A DNA stretch of 64,000 bases from Mytilus trossulus (Eukaryota > Mollusca > Bivalvia > Mytilida > Mytilidae), in the NCBI RefSeq assembly GCF_036588685.1, contig NC_086374.1:65098457-65162456 (forward strand). The letters run 5' to 3'. Shown here piece after piece: positions 1-15,500 of this stretch; position 1 is the stretch's first letter, and each line of letters opens with the position of its first letter. The position numbers were made by a program, and so were the translations under genes. A model generated the notes under the pieces. It had not been told where the DNA came from. It made no database searches and was given only the letters and a program-made list of their open reading frames with translations.

Positions 1-585
1 CTATTGTATGACTGATACCTGGCCTGGATTTGGTTTACAGAATAAGGAACAAATTGGGCCAAACATAAAGAATATAGGTAGAAATAATTAATGGTGCGAC
101 CGAAACGACTTATCATTATTACCAGGTTTCACGAAAATTACGTTTATTAGTGTAGTTAAAATGCCTTCTGTTATATTTTCTGGCTCCATTGCTGTCAAAT
201 AATCAGTTAATAGGGGAGGTCAGGATAAAGAATTGCATTAGTCCCATTTGCTTGTGAAGGCGTGCTTTCACTGGTAGATTTATAAAGATAGACGGTAAAA
301 CAATGTTTGTTTGGTTTAATAATGTATCTATTTATATATATATATATGTATGTAGTTCAGAAAAAAATCTAAGTAGATGGAAGAATATAATTAGCACTCC
401 AAAGACTAAACTTCTAGTTGTACCATTGAAATTCTGGGAAAAAACTTTAACTCTACTAACGGACAATTTTTATGGGTAACAGTCTCCGTTAACGGACAAG
501 GAAATAATGTAGCAAACAGTTGTCTCCCATTAAAAGTAATTTGTATTTCCGGTTTCTAGAAAAAAGCAGACGCATCGAGTTGAGG
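1..585. other. ODR4 upstream region and 5' leader
   Basis: No coding region is recognised. A TTCCGG core at 546-551 lies just upstream of the ODR4 start codon and could be an ETS-type promoter element. The transcription start is not visible. Confidence 0.35.
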
Positions 586-3500
586 ATGGGAAAGACCATT
601 TTAGCGGACGAATCAATCCAGAGCTACATAACAGAACTTCTCAGTAAAGGACAGTGGCAACTTGGACTTATTATAGGACATGTAGGTTGTCATTCACCTG
701 TCAATTCGCTAATTGAGTCAGAACACATACACATATTCCAAAAAATGAGAACAGCTGTTCATAAATCTAGATCTCAACGTATTTTAAGATTTCTTAGGAT
801 GCTGTTGCCATAAATATACTTCAAATACTAAGTGACAGGTTAATGTACTGGTCACGTATCAGTAACTATCAGAAATTTGTAGTTTTCTCTAATAGTTTTT
901 GACAGGAATCTGTAAGGACCATATTCTCATAAGACTCTTAAGCAGTTAAGAGGGTGTTACATGTACAGGGTTGTTTTCGTGCAACATGTTTTGCCATTTT
1001 TATTTCAAGTGCAGCTGTGAAAAAGATTCGTAACTCACCGTGTTTCTTGAAATCGATCGTTCAAGACATTTTTAATTGTTTGTTCATCGTGAAATGGTAA
1101 TTTTATTTTGCGTTCTTCCGATTAAATACCCCCCTTTACGCCGCTCTTATAACTTTAAAAGGGTTACCCCATGATATTTGGCATTGTCTGGTAATTATGC
1201 GTTTTGGAACGAGTAGTCAATTTGGCATTTGTAGTTGAATACTGCATAGATTTGCTTTTTAAAATCCTGATCGGGAATGAAACGAGGAATATATACACTG
1301 AAATTATCGTTAATTGCATGATTTTGTGAATTCAGTGAAGAGAAGGGCAGATATTATTTTTAATTTTTATTCATTAGATGAACATTACAAATTAGATGCA
1401 CACTGAAGCTGGGAACAGTACATCTAACTGGAAATGAAGCTTGTTTATGATCATAACATAGTATGCCGAATAAAATTGAGAATGGAAACGGGGAATGTGC
1501 CAAAGAGACAACATCCTGACCATAGAAAAAAACAACAGCAGAAGGTCACCAACAGGTCTTCAAGGTAGCGAGAAATTCCTGCACCGGGAGGCGTCCTTCA
1601 GCTGGCCCCAAAACAAATATATACTAGTTCAGTGATAATGAACGACACACTAATTTCCAAATTGTACACAAGAAACTAAAAATAAAACAAGACTAACAAA
1701 GGCCAGAGGCTCCTGACCTAAATTTTGTAAAAAATTAAATCTTTTTTTTCATATTTTACTTTTAGATGGATTTAGTATTTCTGCCGGGAAATATAACATT
1801 CACTCTGTGGTTAAAGTTTTTAATAACTTTCTTATACTATTTTGGATTTGAACCAAACTTGGACAGCTTGTTTATGATCAAAAGCTAGTATCTAGCATGT
1901 CTAGAAGCCTGAAGGAAATTTTGCTTTCTTCCAGTTAACATTACATTCAGTCATTGTCAGACTGCAGTTTTAAACATTTATTAGATTCATAAACTATCCT
2001 GGATTTTTACCAAACTTGACAGAAACTTCTTACAATCAAAAGATAGTATCAACGGGAATAATTATTGATTTATTTCCTCATTTGTGTTGAGCCTGCCATT
2101 AACAGAAAGAGTAGACGCGAAACTGGGATCAATAGAACCCTTATAATTTTTTTTATTACTCTGTTCCTATTCTGTAGCATATTAATCTATTGCAATAAAA
2201 ATTCATAATTTCTAATAAAATTTGTAGATTTAGCTAACAATGTCCTTATATTTGTATATAGTAACATTCATTTATAGGGGAAAATTGTTTAAACAATGAA
2301 ATAGCTACAATTAAAATTTGCTTGCCAGCCCCTCTCTGTGATCTCAAATAGATAACTCTGGCTCATTTCCCAATCAATCTATCATGAAGGGAAGTTAATT
2401 TATGCAATTTTCATTCATAGTCTATTTCAAAAATGATCAACAGTTCTTTATATTGGTATGTAAAAATTTTAAACGTTTCAAATTTATGAAATTATATTCG
2501 TACATCAATCGTTTTAATACATCAATAACAAAAACTGAAATATATTGCATTGATTCATTTTGTAATTATTCAAAATTATATCAGAAACCTAAACATAAAA
2601 AATTAACCTGTTAAAGGGAAAATAATTCTCGTATAACTTTTTCGAATTGGCACATAATACCACAGAATGTCACTCATCATACAAATGGCACATCCATATA
2701 ATTAACTGCGCAATCGTGCTCCACCTTCAATGATGATTCTGAATTATAAATATTACCAAAAGTTGTTAATCTATAGATAGTGAAGACTAATGAAAGCTAA
2801 CCCACTGTAAAAATATTTCTTTGCACTTTTTTAAAACTTCCTCAGAAAAATTCTCGAGCCACTTGACTTTCATAGCTCAAAATTAAACGTTTTTACAGAA
2901 TATTTGAATAAAGTAGTTACAGATTATTCGCTTCTCAAAGTGTAAGACGCATTAAAAATCGTGTGTTGCACAATCTTACCGAAATACGGATTTAATTAAG
3001 TCCTAAACATTTTGACATTTCTTCGTATATTTTTTATCGAAAGCCGGTTTAAACAAATCACAAGTACGTGTTAAGATCCGACTAAATACCTATTTCCCGA
3101 TATGGTCAGGTAAAATTGCTATATTCTGTACTTTTCTGTGATGAAATGAAAGCGACAGATTACAAGTTCATTTCACTGGAATCACTTTAAAACTAAGTTT
3201 GAATGACATTTTATTGATATCTGAAATAATTAGTATGATAGCGAGTAAATTTTTTAACACATGTTCATTTCCGTATCGTGTCTTTATTTACTATGACCCA
3301 AATTATGATTTAATATATAATATTGTATAAATGCACATTAAAAGAATAAAGTTTTACTGACTTTGATAAAAATCTATGTGTAAACTAATATTGGCAGCAG
3401 TTAAACCAAGCTGAAAAAACCTAACATTACAATAATTTTATAACCTAAGGTACCATTCAAAACTAAAATAATCATTTAAATAATTGTTATACGACCGCAA

Positions 3501-6500
3501 AATTTGAAAAAAATTTCGTCGTATATTGCTATCATGTTGGCGTCGTCGTCTGCGTCGTAGTCGTCGTCCGAATACTTTTAGTTTTCGCACTCTAACTTTA
3601 GTAAAAGTGAATAGAAATGTATGAAATTTTAACACAAGGTTTATGACCACAAAAGAAAGGTTGGTATTGATTTTGGGAGTTTTGGTCCCAACATTTTAGG
3701 AATTAGGGGCCAAAAAGGGCCCAAATAAGCATTTTCTTGATTTTCGCACTATAACTGTAGTTTAAGTTAATAGAAATCTATGAAATTTTGACACAAGGTT
3801 TATGACAACAAAAGAAAGGTTGGGATTGATTTTGGGAGTTTTGGTTTCATTATTATAGGAATTAGGGGCCAAAAAAGGGCCCAAATAAGCATTATTCTTG
3901 GTTTTTGCTCAATAACTTTAGTTTTTGTAAATGGAAATCAATGAAATTTAAACACAATGTTTATGACCATAAAAGGAAGGTTGGTATTGGTTTTGGGAGT
4001 TAAGGTCCCAACAGTTTAGGAATTAGGGGCCAAAAAGGGACCCAAAAAAGCATTTTTCTTGGTTTTCGCACAATAACGTTAGTATAAGTAAATAGAAATC
4101 TATGAAATTTAAATACAAGGTTTATGACCATAAAAGGAAGCTTGGTATAGATTTTGGGAGTTTTGGTCCCTACAGTTTAGGAATAAGGGGCCCAAAGGGT
4201 CCAAAATTAAACTTTGTTTGATTTCATCAAAATTGAATAATTGGGGTTCTTTGATATGCCGAATCTAACTGTGTATGTAGATTCTGAACTTTTGGTCCCG
4301 TTTTCAAATTGGTCTACATTAAGGTCCAAAGGGTCCAAAATTAAACTTAGTTTGATTTTGACAAAAAATGAATCGGTTAAGTTCTTTGATATGCTGAATC
4401 CAAAAATGTACTTAGATTCTTGATTATTGGCCCAGTTTTCAAGTTGGTCCAAATCGGGGTCCAAAATTAAACTTTGTTTGATTTCATCAAAAATTGAATA
4501 AATGGGGTTCTTTGATTTGCCAAATCTAACTGTGTATGTAGATTCTTCATTTTTGGTCTTGTTTTCAAATTGGTTTACATTAAAGTCCAAAGGGTCCAAT
4601 ATTAAACTTATTTTGATTCTATCAAAAATTGAAATCTTGGGGTTCTTTGATATGCTGAATCCAAACATGTACTTAGATTTTTGATTATGGGCCCAGTTTT
4701 CAAGTTGGTCCAAATCAGGATCTAAAATTATTATATTAAGTATTGTGCAATAGCAAGTCTTTTCAATTGCACAGTATTGCGCAATGGCAAGAAATATCTA
4801 ATTGCACAATATTGTGAAATAGCAATTTTTTTAATTTAGAGTTATCTTTCTTTGTCCAGAATAGTAAGCAAGAAATATCTAATTGCAATTGCAAGAATTT
4901 TTTTTAATTGGAGTTATCTTTCTTTGTCCAGAATCAACTTCAATCTTTGTTATATACAATATACAATGTATATTCACTTTTTACTACCAACTGATAAATT
5001 AAAAAAATCTTTACCATTCAGTGATAATAAGCAGTTTTTTTACATCTTAATATTTTATGATGTATTTAAATGAGTAGTTATTGTTGCAAGCTCCATTAGA
5101 AATTTTAATTGAAATTAGTTTTGGAATAAGGGAAAGGGGGATGTGATTAAAAAAATTGGGTTCAATTTTCTCATTTGAAATTTCATAAATAAAAAGAAAA
5201 TTTCTTCAAACATTTTTTTGAGAGGATTAATATTCAACAGCATAGTGAATTGCTGTAAGAGAAAACAAAAATTTTAAGTTCATTAGAACACATTCATTCT
5301 GTGTCAGAAACCTATGCTGTGTCAACTATTTAATCACAATCCAAATTTAGAGCTGAATCCAGCTTGAATGTTGTGTCCATACTTGCCCCAACCGTTCAGG
5401 GTTCAACCTCTGCGGTCGTATAAAGCTACGCCCTGCGGAGCATCTGGTTTTTCTTGTTAAAATTTAGCAAAAAGATATTTTTTTTAAATGCACAGAAATG
5501 TTCTTGGCTGTGGTGCCATCTTGACAGTTAAAAGTCAGAACAACACTTCAGGTTTAAAGATAAAACATTGCTCTCACTAGAAGTTTTTTTTTAATTATGT
5601 GTGCACTATAGAAATGGAATGAATTTTCAGAAAGAAAAATCTTTTATATATAAATTAAGCATTTTAAATGTTTATGATATGTTCTAAAAGGGGTTTACCA
5701 ACTCAGTATTCAGTACATGTACTTTGGCAATGACAAGATTTGAAACAATAAACACTTGTGTACTTATGTAATATATTTTTGTAAAAATACTTATATTTGA
5801 TTAAAAACCACATTTTCGTATTGCCAGATAAGACTAATGTTTTTTTTTAAATGACCAACAAGGTTGCTCAACAATGTTGACAATAACTGGACATGTAGGT
5901 CTGCCTGATTGATATAATATGTTATTTTGCTTCCATTTAAATTTTCAATATTGACCAAAAAATAAGATTTTTTATTTAAATAATTGTTGTTAATTTAATT
6001 GCAGTTTGCTCAGCAGAAAGATTTTGCAGTACGTTTGATTTGTTCACCAGAACCAGTAGAAGATGAGGCCAGTGAAGAGGACGAAGAACCAAAAGAGAAA
6101 AAGATTAAGACACCTCAAAAACCAGAAAATATGGCAGATAGTGATGAACGGTGGATAGCTACACATGCTCGCCAGGTTAGGACAAATATGGATGTCTCAG
6201 TAAAATGTACAGACTTATCACAATTTGTTAAGTCTTAAGTCTACATTGTGATTGCAAATACAGTTTCATATACTGATTATAGATATAAGAAGATTTGGTA
6301 TGAGTGCCAATGAGACAACTCTCCATCTAAGTCACAATTTATAAAAGTAAACCATAATAGGTCAAAGTACGGTCTTCAATATGGAGCCTTGGCTGACACC
6401 GCATGGCAAGCAATAAAGGGCCTCAAAAATTACTAGTGTAAAATTATTCAAATGGGAAAATCAACAGTCTATGTAAAAAAAAAGAAACGAGAAACATGTA

Positions 6501-9500
6501 AGAACCACATCAACAAACGACTGAACATAAGATTCCTGACTTAGAACAGGTGAAATCTGTATGTGTAAAAATAACATTTACATTAGTTTTTTTTTTTTTT
6601 TGTATACAAACTATACATTTTAGAAGGTAGAACAATATATCACCGCTAACGAAACGTTAAGATATTTTATGAACACCTCACAACAATTTGGTGATGGTAT
6701 TACATTTGTATTTCATAATCACCTCCCCCAAATACTTGCCTCAATGGTCTCAGAATAGCAGGTTTGTCTACAATGCAGAAAGTCTGATTTGATCCCAACA
6801 TAGATAAACCATGACATTATAAATTGTACACAAAATTTTCTGCTTCGTTTTTAACACACTTTGTGAAGTAAGAGAATTACTGTTTGTTCAGCTGTCTGAT
6901 TTATAATATTATTGATTGATTTTATTTTACTCATGTTTTTGGACAACCAAGTTCTAAGGAGGACATAAAATATTAATAACTCATTAGTCTAGCTATTTTA
7001 ACAGAAAAAGATATAGAGCAAAAGGAAGCATAAAAAGTCACATGTTTTATATATATAATTTTTTTATCAAGACTTAAACTAAGACATACCTATTTCAGCC
7101 AATGGCTTAATTTGATACGTTGCAATGGTCAGGTTGTAATTTCTGAAAGTTTTATCGTGATGAAGAGTGAAGAGGAGAACTGTGGATTCATATTTATTAA
7201 TGGGATGCCCCGGATAGCAACTTTTCATTATTTTAGTTAGTACAAAAAAAAAATCTTCAATCAACAAAAATCAATATCAAAAACTATGGGAATCCATGTA
7301 CAAATGTAGTACATGTATATTATTTCCTTAAATATGGGTCAAACATTGTTGAATTAAAGATAAACTATGGATTGTCATAAACTATTATGATTACTAATAA
7401 CTTTAGAAGTCATTGATGCTGGTTATTGGATGATTAATTATTTAATTATATTTAACAGGTTAACAGGATGCTTCCAGGTGGTATAGATGTGTTGGGTATA
7501 TTTGCATTAGCTCCACCAAATATGATGATATCAGCACAAACAAAATTACGACAGGTAACTTATTAAAATTGAGAATGGAAATGAGGAATGTGTCAAAGAG
7601 ACAACAACCTGACCATAGAACAAACAACAGCAGAAGGTCACCAATAGGTCTTCAAGGCAGTGAGAAATTCCAGCACCCAAAGGCGTCCTTCAGATATACA
7701 CTAGTTCAGTGATAATGAATGCCATACTAAACTCCAAATTATGCACAAGAAACTAAAATTAAAAATAATACAAGAGGCTCCTGACTTGGGACAGGCACAA
7801 AAATGCAGATTAGTTTTCGCTCATTACATAGTACATCCTGAAAAGTTTTGATTGGATAAAAGAACTACTTATATTGTAAGATATTTAAGTCATTTGAACT
7901 TAATCAAGTAATATTAAACTGCCAATACAATATGATACACACAAACATTTTAGCTCACCTGTTCTGAAGGGCAAAATGATTTTTTCTCATCACTTGGCAC
8001 TTGAATGCACATCGATTCGGCATGTAAAAAAATAAATGTCAAAACAAAAATTTATAAATTGAATATAAAAGGAAATACCTATGTTGTCACTTTTTTGATT
8101 GATGAAATATCATTAAATAACGGCATTTGGTATCAAAATAAAAGTTTTATTGGAGATTATGACAAAATCGGACAGTAAATTGTATCTTTTACAAGATTTT
8201 AATTTGTAATACTCAGTCTAAGACATGTAGTTTTGGAGCACATTTTACAGTGTACAGGTCATCAGTTTGGAATGAGATATACCACTTGTCATTAGAATTA
8301 TCAGAACCCCTTGATATTGTTGAAAATATGCTGAGGGGATGTGGTCGACAGACTACCGGAGCCAATCACCATGCAAACACGCCAAAACAGTATTGGAAAG
8401 TCTCATTATTTCTTTAGTCATTGTTTTTTGCATTCATAGACCATATGATAAGGGAACTGGAGAGTGGAGTTGCATCTAGTATTATCAGAAAATCTCTTCT
8501 TTGTGCTGTATCTGTTTCATAGTGTTGTAGGACATATAACAAACGAACAAATGTCAACATTGTCTGAGGCATACGAAACTGACCTGGCATGTAATGTTGA
8601 CTTATTCAATTGGGAGGTCACTCAATGCCAAACAAGTACACTGGTTTATAACATCTTGTGAGTGCTACCATGGAGATCTATCAGTGTACTACGTATGTAG
8701 AAAACATTGTGAATATTGACAAAGTAATAGAGAAGTTTGTTTCTGCCTAGACCCGAAGGGCAGATTTAGGACAATTTCGAGTAATTCTGTATGATCACAA
8801 ATATGTGTTGTTTATGTATTGTTCTATTCAAAAGATTTATTAATAGTTTTAAATTCATAATTTTTTTATAAGTTCTATCTACATATAGCTCCTCTATTAA
8901 CAAGGGTCCAAAAATTTTTCGCCTCACAGTACTTGCTTGCACATTGTTTCAATCTAGCTACTTCCCTGGCATCTGTCTTCCTTTGCCGTTGTCTGTCTTT
9001 GGCATAAACTTATTACACTTTGAACTTCCAAAAAACCACTGAATGGAATGAAACTAAACATGGCATGAATGTTCTTTATGAGGAGCTAGCCAAGATGGCT
9101 GCCAGCAGGGGGACTTACTTAGTTTAACATGGGATCTGATGGGAATAACATACAAATGTTTTCTTATAGAGAACCACTGAATGGAATGGATCCAAACATG
9201 GCATGAATATAAAAAAATGGGATGTGGTATGGCTGCCAATGAGACAACTCTTCACAAGAGACCAAATGACAAAAAAATAACAACTACAATGTATAGGTCA
9301 TCATATGGCTTTCAATAATGAGCAAAGCCCATACCGCATAGTCAGTTGTAAAACACCCTTAAATGACAAAATGCAAAATAATTCATAGAGAAAACTAACG
9401 ACCTAATTTATGACAAAAAATAAATGAAAAACAAAATATGTAACACATCAACAAACGACAACCACTGAATTGATGGCCACCAGGATTTTTTTTTTGTAAA

Positions 9501-12500
9501 TACTGTAGCCAATATTAAACAAAATTTGGCCTCAAACATTATTTGGGTATCTGTTATGATGTTAATCTATTTTTACATCATTTTCAAAACCGACGTAGAA
9601 CCGGGTGAGCAACACAGGATCTTGAGAGCCTCTAGTTGTAATTAGCATGTGAATGCTATTATATTCCAAAAATTTGAACATCATAATTAAAATTAAATCT
9701 CCAGTTCTCATTGTGCTATGTTTCAGCTTACTGGATATATGCAGTTTATAAGTGGCAGTTATACTCATTTTTTGGTTAAATGGTGAATTGTAATTGTTCA
9801 CATTTTGGTCTTTATGATTAGTTATCAACATGTAATTGGCGATCATATTACATTTTTTTACTTTCAAGCTTTTGATTTTTAAAAGGCACTTTCTGTTTTG
9901 AATTTTTGTTGGAGTTTGGTAAAAAAAATTATTTTACTTTTTACATTGAAATTTTTAACATTATTTATCATGTTTTCTTTTGAAATTTGCTGTTAATTTA
10001 CAATGCCTTTATTTATTTTAGATTTTATACCTGATACATAAAAGTTTAAGCAAAGGTCAGACACAACCAAACAGTACATCAGAGAGGCATTTACTGCAGA
10101 TATGTTCTACCACCAGAAAGTATCCTTTTTCAACTGGAGCACCTCAGATCTCACATATTTTTTTTAATGTGTTTGTGTTATTCAGTCTTGAATTTTCTAT
10201 GTTGTTTTTGTAAACTGTTGGTTGTCTTTTATTTATTTTTTTGCCATAGTATAGTCAGTTTATTTTCAAAATTTTTTAAAATCTGCCAGACCACAGGACA
10301 TGCTGACAAATGCAAAGCTATTTACCTCCCTTATCCTTCTATTAGAGATAATTAGCAGTTGTCTTTAAAATTTTAATGGCCTTGTTTAATTTTTGGAAGA
10401 CAGTTAAAAAAAAAAATTCACTATGTAACTTTTGAAAGAGGAAATACATTTAATATTTAATGGTTTTGTTTTTTTGCCATTGGAGGCAGACTGGAATGGA
10501 ATAATTTACCAGTTATACATGTTGTTACTTTTCCTTAATTAAAAATTCAGAATTACCTGTAGATCAATAGATGTAGCAGACCAAAAGGTAAAAGATTCAA
10601 TGTTAATTTAACTCTAGCTATAACAATTTATTTAATGCATTTGCTTTATAATAGAATGTTTGAAAGTAATAATATTACAGTTAAAACCTCTACAGTAAAA
10701 AATCTGATTTCATGGTTTTGCCAAATTCTGCATATACATGTAGATATAAAATCCACAAAAAATTAGTACCCCATGAATAAAAAATAATGAATCCACTTCT
10801 TAAAGTAACATAATCCCCTGGTACGCCCCCCCTAAATCTGCCTCTGAGAATTTCTGACATAATTGTATGTGCATTTTTTTTTTATTTCAGAGTGCATTTA
10901 AACCAGCTGATTGGAAACCACAGTCAGGAAGTGAAAAATGGATCAAATTAAAGACAGATATAAATTTGGATCTCAAAATAAATGTTCCTGTAAAACAACA
11001 GAATCAGAATATGCTTAAACAAATACAGGTACATGTATAATGATTTTAGGAAATGCAAATACTGCAAATTCAGAAATCTTTTGCATCCATTTTTTTTTGC
11101 GATTTGTCATTTTGCACTAAAATGCAATTTGATTTTTTCAGATATTGAGATAAATACTTTTTAATTGATATAAAAAATTTCAAAATGCAATTTAAATTAT
11201 TGTGATTGGAAGTAATAAAATCATAGCAAAAAATTTCTGAATTTACAATTTATAGACACTTTAATTTTAGGAAGAAATGAGGAAAGGAAGAACATTTTTC
11301 AAGATTCAGGGTTTAATTTTCTTGAAACTTAGGATGACTTCCTAAATGACATAGAATATAACAGCTATAGATTACTGTATGCCTTCAACAATGAGCAAAA
11401 CCGATCCTGGTTGGTTTGCTAGAAAAAGCCATGAAAAGACTTATAAAAAACAACTTAAACAGGATAACTAACTGCCTGATAAATGTACTTAACAATAAAC
11501 AGAGAAGATAAACAGCAACGAACAACAAACACAGAATTACAGGCTCCTAACTGAGGACAGTTATTTATAAAATGAGGTTGGGTTATACATTTTTTGTGGT
11601 GCAAAACTGTCCTTAAACCCGAGACAAGTTTGTGATTGTACAACATAAAGCAAACTATAAAAATCAGTTGAAAAAGGCATAAATCTTCAGATCTTTTCAA
11701 AGCACAAAAGAAACCTTATATATACACTAAAGACACAAAATACAGATCTGAGAGTACTCCCAGTAAAGCCACTTCAAATCCAATAACAACTAACAAAAAA
11801 TCCTTTATCTTAGAGAATGTTAATTTATTAACAGCCCAATATGATGATATTATTTATAGTCAGTTGGAAAAGCTATTGAAAATGTGTTTTATAACTAATT
11901 TTTACAAATGATCCTATTAAATTTTTAGCAAGGACTTGTGCCATATTGTGATAATATATGCAATGGAATCATAACAATTAATGGAGAAGTTCGAGATGTG
12001 ACAGAAGTTTTAGACCAGTCAGCGTCTGAATCTAAAAGAAGTAAAGGAAGAGACAAAGGACAGACATCACAACTTATTCATGACATTGATTTATATACAC
12101 AACCAGTAAGTTTTGACAGCTGCCTTTCAATTGTTTTAAGTCTGCAATTTTTATCAATGTTCCAAAAATACTCGAAGATATAACATAGATGAATGGCAAC
12201 TTAGAGTTGTGTCAATATGACAAAATATCATCCCAGACCAAAAATAATCATCTTGTATATGACCTTTAACAAGAAGCAAAATCATCCCACACAATAAATT
12301 TAATAGATATAAGATGTGGTATGAGTATCAATGAGACAATTCTCAAAAGCTATAAGAGGCTATGGCATGATAAAAGATGAAATAATTTGAAGAAAAAAAT
12401 CAATGCCATCAACAAAAATAAGAAATTAACAGTCTGATCTTTGCTAAAAACAACATTAAACTAATATGTCAGACAACAACAAAGGACAACCACTGAATTA

Positions 12501-15500
12501 AGGCTCCCGAGTCCTGGCACATCATAAAATATTTTATTATATATTGATTGAAAATCATCTACAACATCAATGAGTTGATTCAGCTATATATACCAAATTG
12601 AGGCATGAGAAAATTTATTATCTCTCTTTTATTTTAACAGATTTCAAAGGAGAAAAGGGAACCAGAAACCTATGATAGTGTTTGTAAACTGGTCATACAA
12701 GGAGTGACTCATGGTAGAGCATTTGTGCATAGTAAAGCTCTAGTATCTGAAGCTAAACAAGTAAGTTTTGCGTACCATTGATTTTGATATTATAATGATT
12801 TTTTTCATATCTATCTGTGCATCTGTTTGTCAAGCAAATCAGTTTTCCACACTTTTTTTCTTCATGCCTGAAGATTTTGACATTATAAATAAATTTGGTG
12901 TATTTACTGTCTTCTGATTGGTTTAAAGTATTAGTTTTATTTTCTGACGTTGTGTATTCATATGCCAACATGTGTGTACGTTGTTATTGTTCATATAAAT
13001 AATATAAAAAGTTCTTTGAGCCTTATTTTTTATAGAACTTTATTTTAAAATAATGAATGGCAATAATTTATTTTGAATTAATTGACCCATAGAATAAAAT
13101 TTTGACTTCACATTTTACATAATCTGCGAACAATGCGAAGAGTCAAAAATTCATTTTATGGTTCAATAAATTCAAAATAGATAATAGTCATTCATTAAAT
13201 TTTTTTTTTTTTAAATATATGCGTAAATTTAGGTTTAATCAAAATTCATTCTATTAAAGACAATAACAAAAAAAAATACCCACAGAATAAAAATGAAGAT
13301 ACAGTATATGCAAGGTTTGTATGCCTTTAAGATAAGACATTGTCTTGAAGACACACAGATGTTTAATGAAAAAGTTTAAAATTCATACCATAAGAATTTG
13401 AATGCCTTGATAGAAGGATTTTCATGGATGTCATTACTTCTTCCTTTGATATATAAAGCCTGGATAATATGGTGCTATATGTGTTACATATTTCAGGCAA
13501 TTACCACAGACATAATCAGAAGTATTCATGCTAGATGTGAGTTGTTGTGTGAAGATATAGAGGTGGTGGAAGAAGAAGGTAATTAAACAAAACCAGAATG
13601 TTACCTGTCACTGACCGTTAAGCAACCAACAATAGATCAATCACAATGTTACCCATACATTTGTATGTAAAGATTTTTCACTTATCATAAAAATAAAAAG
13701 ATGTGGTATATATGCAAAGTGACACCTTTTAACGAGAGACGAAATAATGTAGTAGTTAGCAACTACAGGTCACTGTACAGTCTTTAACAATGGGTAAAGC
13801 CTATGGTGCTTAGAAAGCTTTTAAAGGACCAGACAAAACAAATGATTTAACAATTCAATCGAAAAACGTAACGGCTTGATTTATAAACAAACCAATACAT
13901 GATAAACAAGTACAATGTACAGTAAAAAATGACAACCACTGTTTTTATTATAAATAATGCAAAAAATATAAGTTTTCTCTTTTGAAAACAGTTCCTTTTA
14001 GGATATACCCTTCTGAAATACATAATATGTACTGGTACATGTACTTTTAGCTCACATGGCACAGGTCCAAGTGATTTTTTTTTCATCACTTGGCATTCGT
14101 CATCATCATTAACTTTTACTAATATCTTCTTGTCTGTCAATGATCGAGTAACCCCCCCCCCCCCCCCAAAAAAAAAACCTTAAGAATTTTAGGGGATAAC
14201 ACAAGATAGTTATTCAAATGTCTTCCATCAACACAAATTGACCAAATATAAAAAAAGAAAACATTTACCGTATAATTAAAGTTGAAAGGATTAATCTGTT
14301 AGGAGGTACAGGAAATACATGTATTAAATTCATTTTGATTTTTTAGGTATCAAGAAGGAGTTATATGACACACCAATCAGAGTATTTGGTAAATTACATG
14401 GATCAAGTCTTGACTTCTGTGATTATAAATTCCAAGATGAAAAATTAGAAGAAGTAGCAGATAGAATAAAAGAACTTTTAGATATAACCATAGACCCTGA
14501 TGATCTGGAACTAGACTGTGAACAGGTTCCTTGTAAGTTCAGCTTTATGTTGTGTATTCTATATAATTTCATCATATAAAATCATATCACATCCTTTTGA
14601 AATGCCTATTTATCAAAGTGTCAAATTCAAAACTTTTATTAGCAAACAATTTAATTTGCAACTATAAAATAAGAAGATATGGTGTGATTGGCAATGACAC
14701 AGCTCTGTAAATAGACAAAATGGTGCAAAAGTATGCAACTATAAGTCAACACATTGATTAAAATCCATACCACATAGCAACCTCTAAAAGGCCTCAAAAT
14801 GACAAATGCAACACAGTTAAAAAAAGAAAACTAATGCCATTTTTTATTTACAAAAGGATAAACAAAAAACAAACAAGTGTCAAGTGAAAGATATAAAGGT
14901 ATAAATGAGGATTCTGTTATGAAATTCCTAATGTACAATTGTTTTTAAATTACATAATGTGCTGAAGTTCTTTTTTAATCAACAGATTTCTTTATTTCTT
15001 TAAATTTAAAAATTCAAATATTCAAATCAAGCTGATCACTTTGCAAAATCTTATAGTGTAGTAAATCTTCAGTATAAAATATATAGTTCATTGTCCATAT
15101 GCGTATAAAGTTCTCTATGCAATTAATGTACTTGCTTTATTGGATCTTCTATTTAGAAAAATCATCAAATCACAACACATTATAATTTGTTTCTTATTAA
15201 AAACTGACATATTATTTTAGTGGACAGCATATCCTGGTCCCATATAAATATTTGAGTTTGGCTTAAGAAGCTAAAAAATATTTGTGCATGACCTACCATG
15301 TTTAAAGCAATGGAATGACGTATGTTAATTATTTATTCCAATTTCACCTCTTGAAATAGAAAGTGTCAATTACTAGTACTATGTCTTGTGATCACACAAA
15401 TTTATTATTTTATATTTTCAGGTGAAGAGGATTGGTCTAAAGATAAATCCCTAGATCCAATTGATGACAGTAGTAATGGGGCTTCTAATACATCTAGGTT

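Noticed and set aside
520-585. N-terminal extension of ODR4 from the ATG at 520
   Set aside because: Homologues begin at the MGKT-type methionine (586), and the added residues look like translated leader.
4207-4713. 168-codon minus-strand open frame with internal repeats
   Set aside because: It lies wholly inside the tandem blocks of repeat R1. Similar frames occur on both strands of other copies (57379-57729, 58250-58630), and there is no domain or splice context.
5390-5430. B-box-like GGGTTCAACCTC suggesting a tRNA or SINE head
   Set aside because: It recurs at the fixed 3' end of the TATACGACCGC family with no A box or tRNA fold upstream.
14148-14178. C-run followed by A-run (and the G-run near 59277)
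   Set aside because: Simple homopolymer tracts, likely of variable length or assembly-sensitive; no feature supported.
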